Origin: Chitinophaga pinensis
GTDB lineage: Bacteria; Bacteroidota; Bacteroidia; Flavobacteriales_D; Crocinitomicaceae
Reading direction: 5' to 3'
Assembly (NCBI GenBank): GCA_945897765.1
Contig: CAMDGP010000131.1
Coordinates: forward strand, 1 to 6,386
DNA length: 6,386 nucleotides
Shown here: piece by piece, positions 5,844-6,386 of the stretch
Layout: each line of letters begins with the position of its first letter
Numbering within the stretch: position 1 is the first letter of the stretch
Translations under genes and position numbers: made by a program
The notes under the pieces: model-generated
What the model saw: only the letters and a program-made list of their open reading frames with translations
What the model was told of the DNA's origin: nothing
The model's database searches: none

Positions 5844-6386
5844 TTATTGGTTAATCCACTTTGTGTTGTATTCAATTGGTTTTCGATGTGAATTAGCTGG
5901 CCATTCAATTGTAGGGTAACCGATATAAAACAAACCTAAACACTTATCTTTTTCTTCCAAATTTAGAAATTCATTTATTTCCTTGGTATAAATTAACTTT
6001 GGAGTCGACCAAAAACCTCCAATTCCATAAGCTGTGCAGGTTAAATGTATGTTTTGAATCGCACACGCAACAGCTTCAATTTCTTCGATTTCCATAATTT
6101 TCTCTTCTGCTTGTCGCTTCATAGAAACGGCAATAACAGCTGAAGCGAGTAGTGGACGACGAATTAATTTCCCCAATTTAGCATTGTTTTGTTGTTCTTC
6201 GGGTGTTAATTTCAAGTAGGTTGCTCCCAAAAACTGGCTTAATGTTGACAATCCATCTTCCGTGAAAACATGAAAACGCCAAGGTTGCGTGTTTCCGTGT
6301 GTAGGCGCCCATTGTGCGTTGTTTAGCAATACTTCGATTTGTTCCTTGTGTACTTTTCGTTCGGAGAATTGTTCTGGGAATATCGT
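5844..6386 (-). CDS. Nitroreductase family protein, YdjA-like (5' end outside window)
   Basis: The frame is open from the right edge to the TAA at 5844-5846, giving 180 visible residues. A TTG at 6327-6329 is only an internal codon: the translation before it (TIFPEQFSERKVHKEQIEVL) is clearly family sequence, so about ten N-terminal residues are missing. The FMN-binding signature is AQWAPTHGNTQPWRFHVF, and the later blocks GIGGFWSTP and LGLFYIGYP match the small YdjA-type nitroreductases, which are dimeric FMN enzymes of about 180-190 residues reducing substrates with NAD(P)H. The N-terminal arginine pair expected at about RRT lies just off the edge. The natural substrate is not known for most members. 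No signal peptide is visible and the enzyme should be cytoplasmic. It is the first visible gene of the minus-strand run, 22 bases upstream of the barrel gene. Confidence 0.9.
   Translation of the reverse strand, partial: TIFPEQFSERKVHKEQIEVLLNNAQWAPTHGNTQPWRFHVFTEDGLSTLSQFLGATYLKLTPEEQQNNAKLGKLIRRPLLASAVIAVSMKRQAEEKIMEIEEIEAVACAIQNIHLTCTAYGIGGFWSTPKLIYTKEINEFLNLEEKDKCLGLFYIGYPTIEWPANSHRKPIEYNTKWINQ

Larger units (their letters stand above)
1511..6386 (-). other. Probable six-gene operon (nitroreductase, barrel, cupin, GDPD, rarA, acyltransferase)
   Basis: Six genes lie on the minus strand with junctions of 22 bases, a 17-base overlap, 6 bases, 11 bases and 0 bases. None of these gaps has room for a promoter plus leader, and no hairpin with a T-run is visible between genes, so a single transcript is likely; internal promoters inside genes cannot be excluded. 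The leading promoter is to the right of the window. The contents are mixed: envelope lipid enzymes and a barrel protein together with a replication-fork ATPase and two small enzymes of unknown substrate. Confidence 0.65.

Noticed and set aside
6327..6329. TTG as the start of the nitroreductase gene
   Set aside because: Clear nitroreductase sequence continues upstream of it to the window edge, so the gene is truncated by the window rather than starting here.

Overview
This AT-rich window most likely comes from a member of the Bacteroidota, probably a flavobacterium-like species. The evidence is a DUF2490 outer-membrane barrel protein, a small secreted outer-membrane barrel protein whose signal peptide ends in GFS|Q, weak or absent Shine-Dalgarno sequences, and protein sequences of Bacteroidota character. 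The assignment rests on protein style rather than on a marker gene. I see no rRNA, tRNA, CRISPR array, insertion sequence, phage gene or resistance gene, and no gene-free stretch longer than about 130 bases.

Left part (1-1492): the 3' end of a plus-strand DUF2490 barrel gene enters from the left edge and converges, 11 bases apart, on a minus-strand gene for a small two-helix DUF3592-type membrane protein. A 126-base AT-rich gap separates that gene from the divergent plus-strand gene for a minimal, secreted RlpA-family double-psi beta-barrel protein. Two residues of the RlpA protein at the presumed active-site cleft look substituted.

Right part (1511-6386): six minus-strand genes are packed head to tail and probably form one transcript. 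In transcription order they are a YdjA-like nitroreductase (5' end cut by the window edge), a secreted outer-membrane barrel protein, a cupin of the DUF985 family, an exported glycerophosphodiester phosphodiesterase, the replication-associated AAA+ ATPase RarA, and an LpxL/HtrB-like acyltransferase. Gaps are 22, -17, 6, 11 and 0 bases. The promoter must lie beyond the right edge. This run meets rlpA tail to tail with 18 bases between stop codons.

Functionally the window is a chromosomal housekeeping and envelope neighbourhood. It contains lipid chemistry (acyltransferase, GDPD), outer-membrane and cell-wall proteins (DUF2490, barrel protein, RlpA), one replication-repair protein (RarA) and two small enzymes of uncertain substrate (nitroreductase, cupin). 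I found no convincing new biological system. The points most worth checking are the altered RlpA cleft, the two barrel proteins with unusual C-terminal tails, the overlap between the barrel and cupin genes, and the zero-gap rarA-acyltransferase junction.
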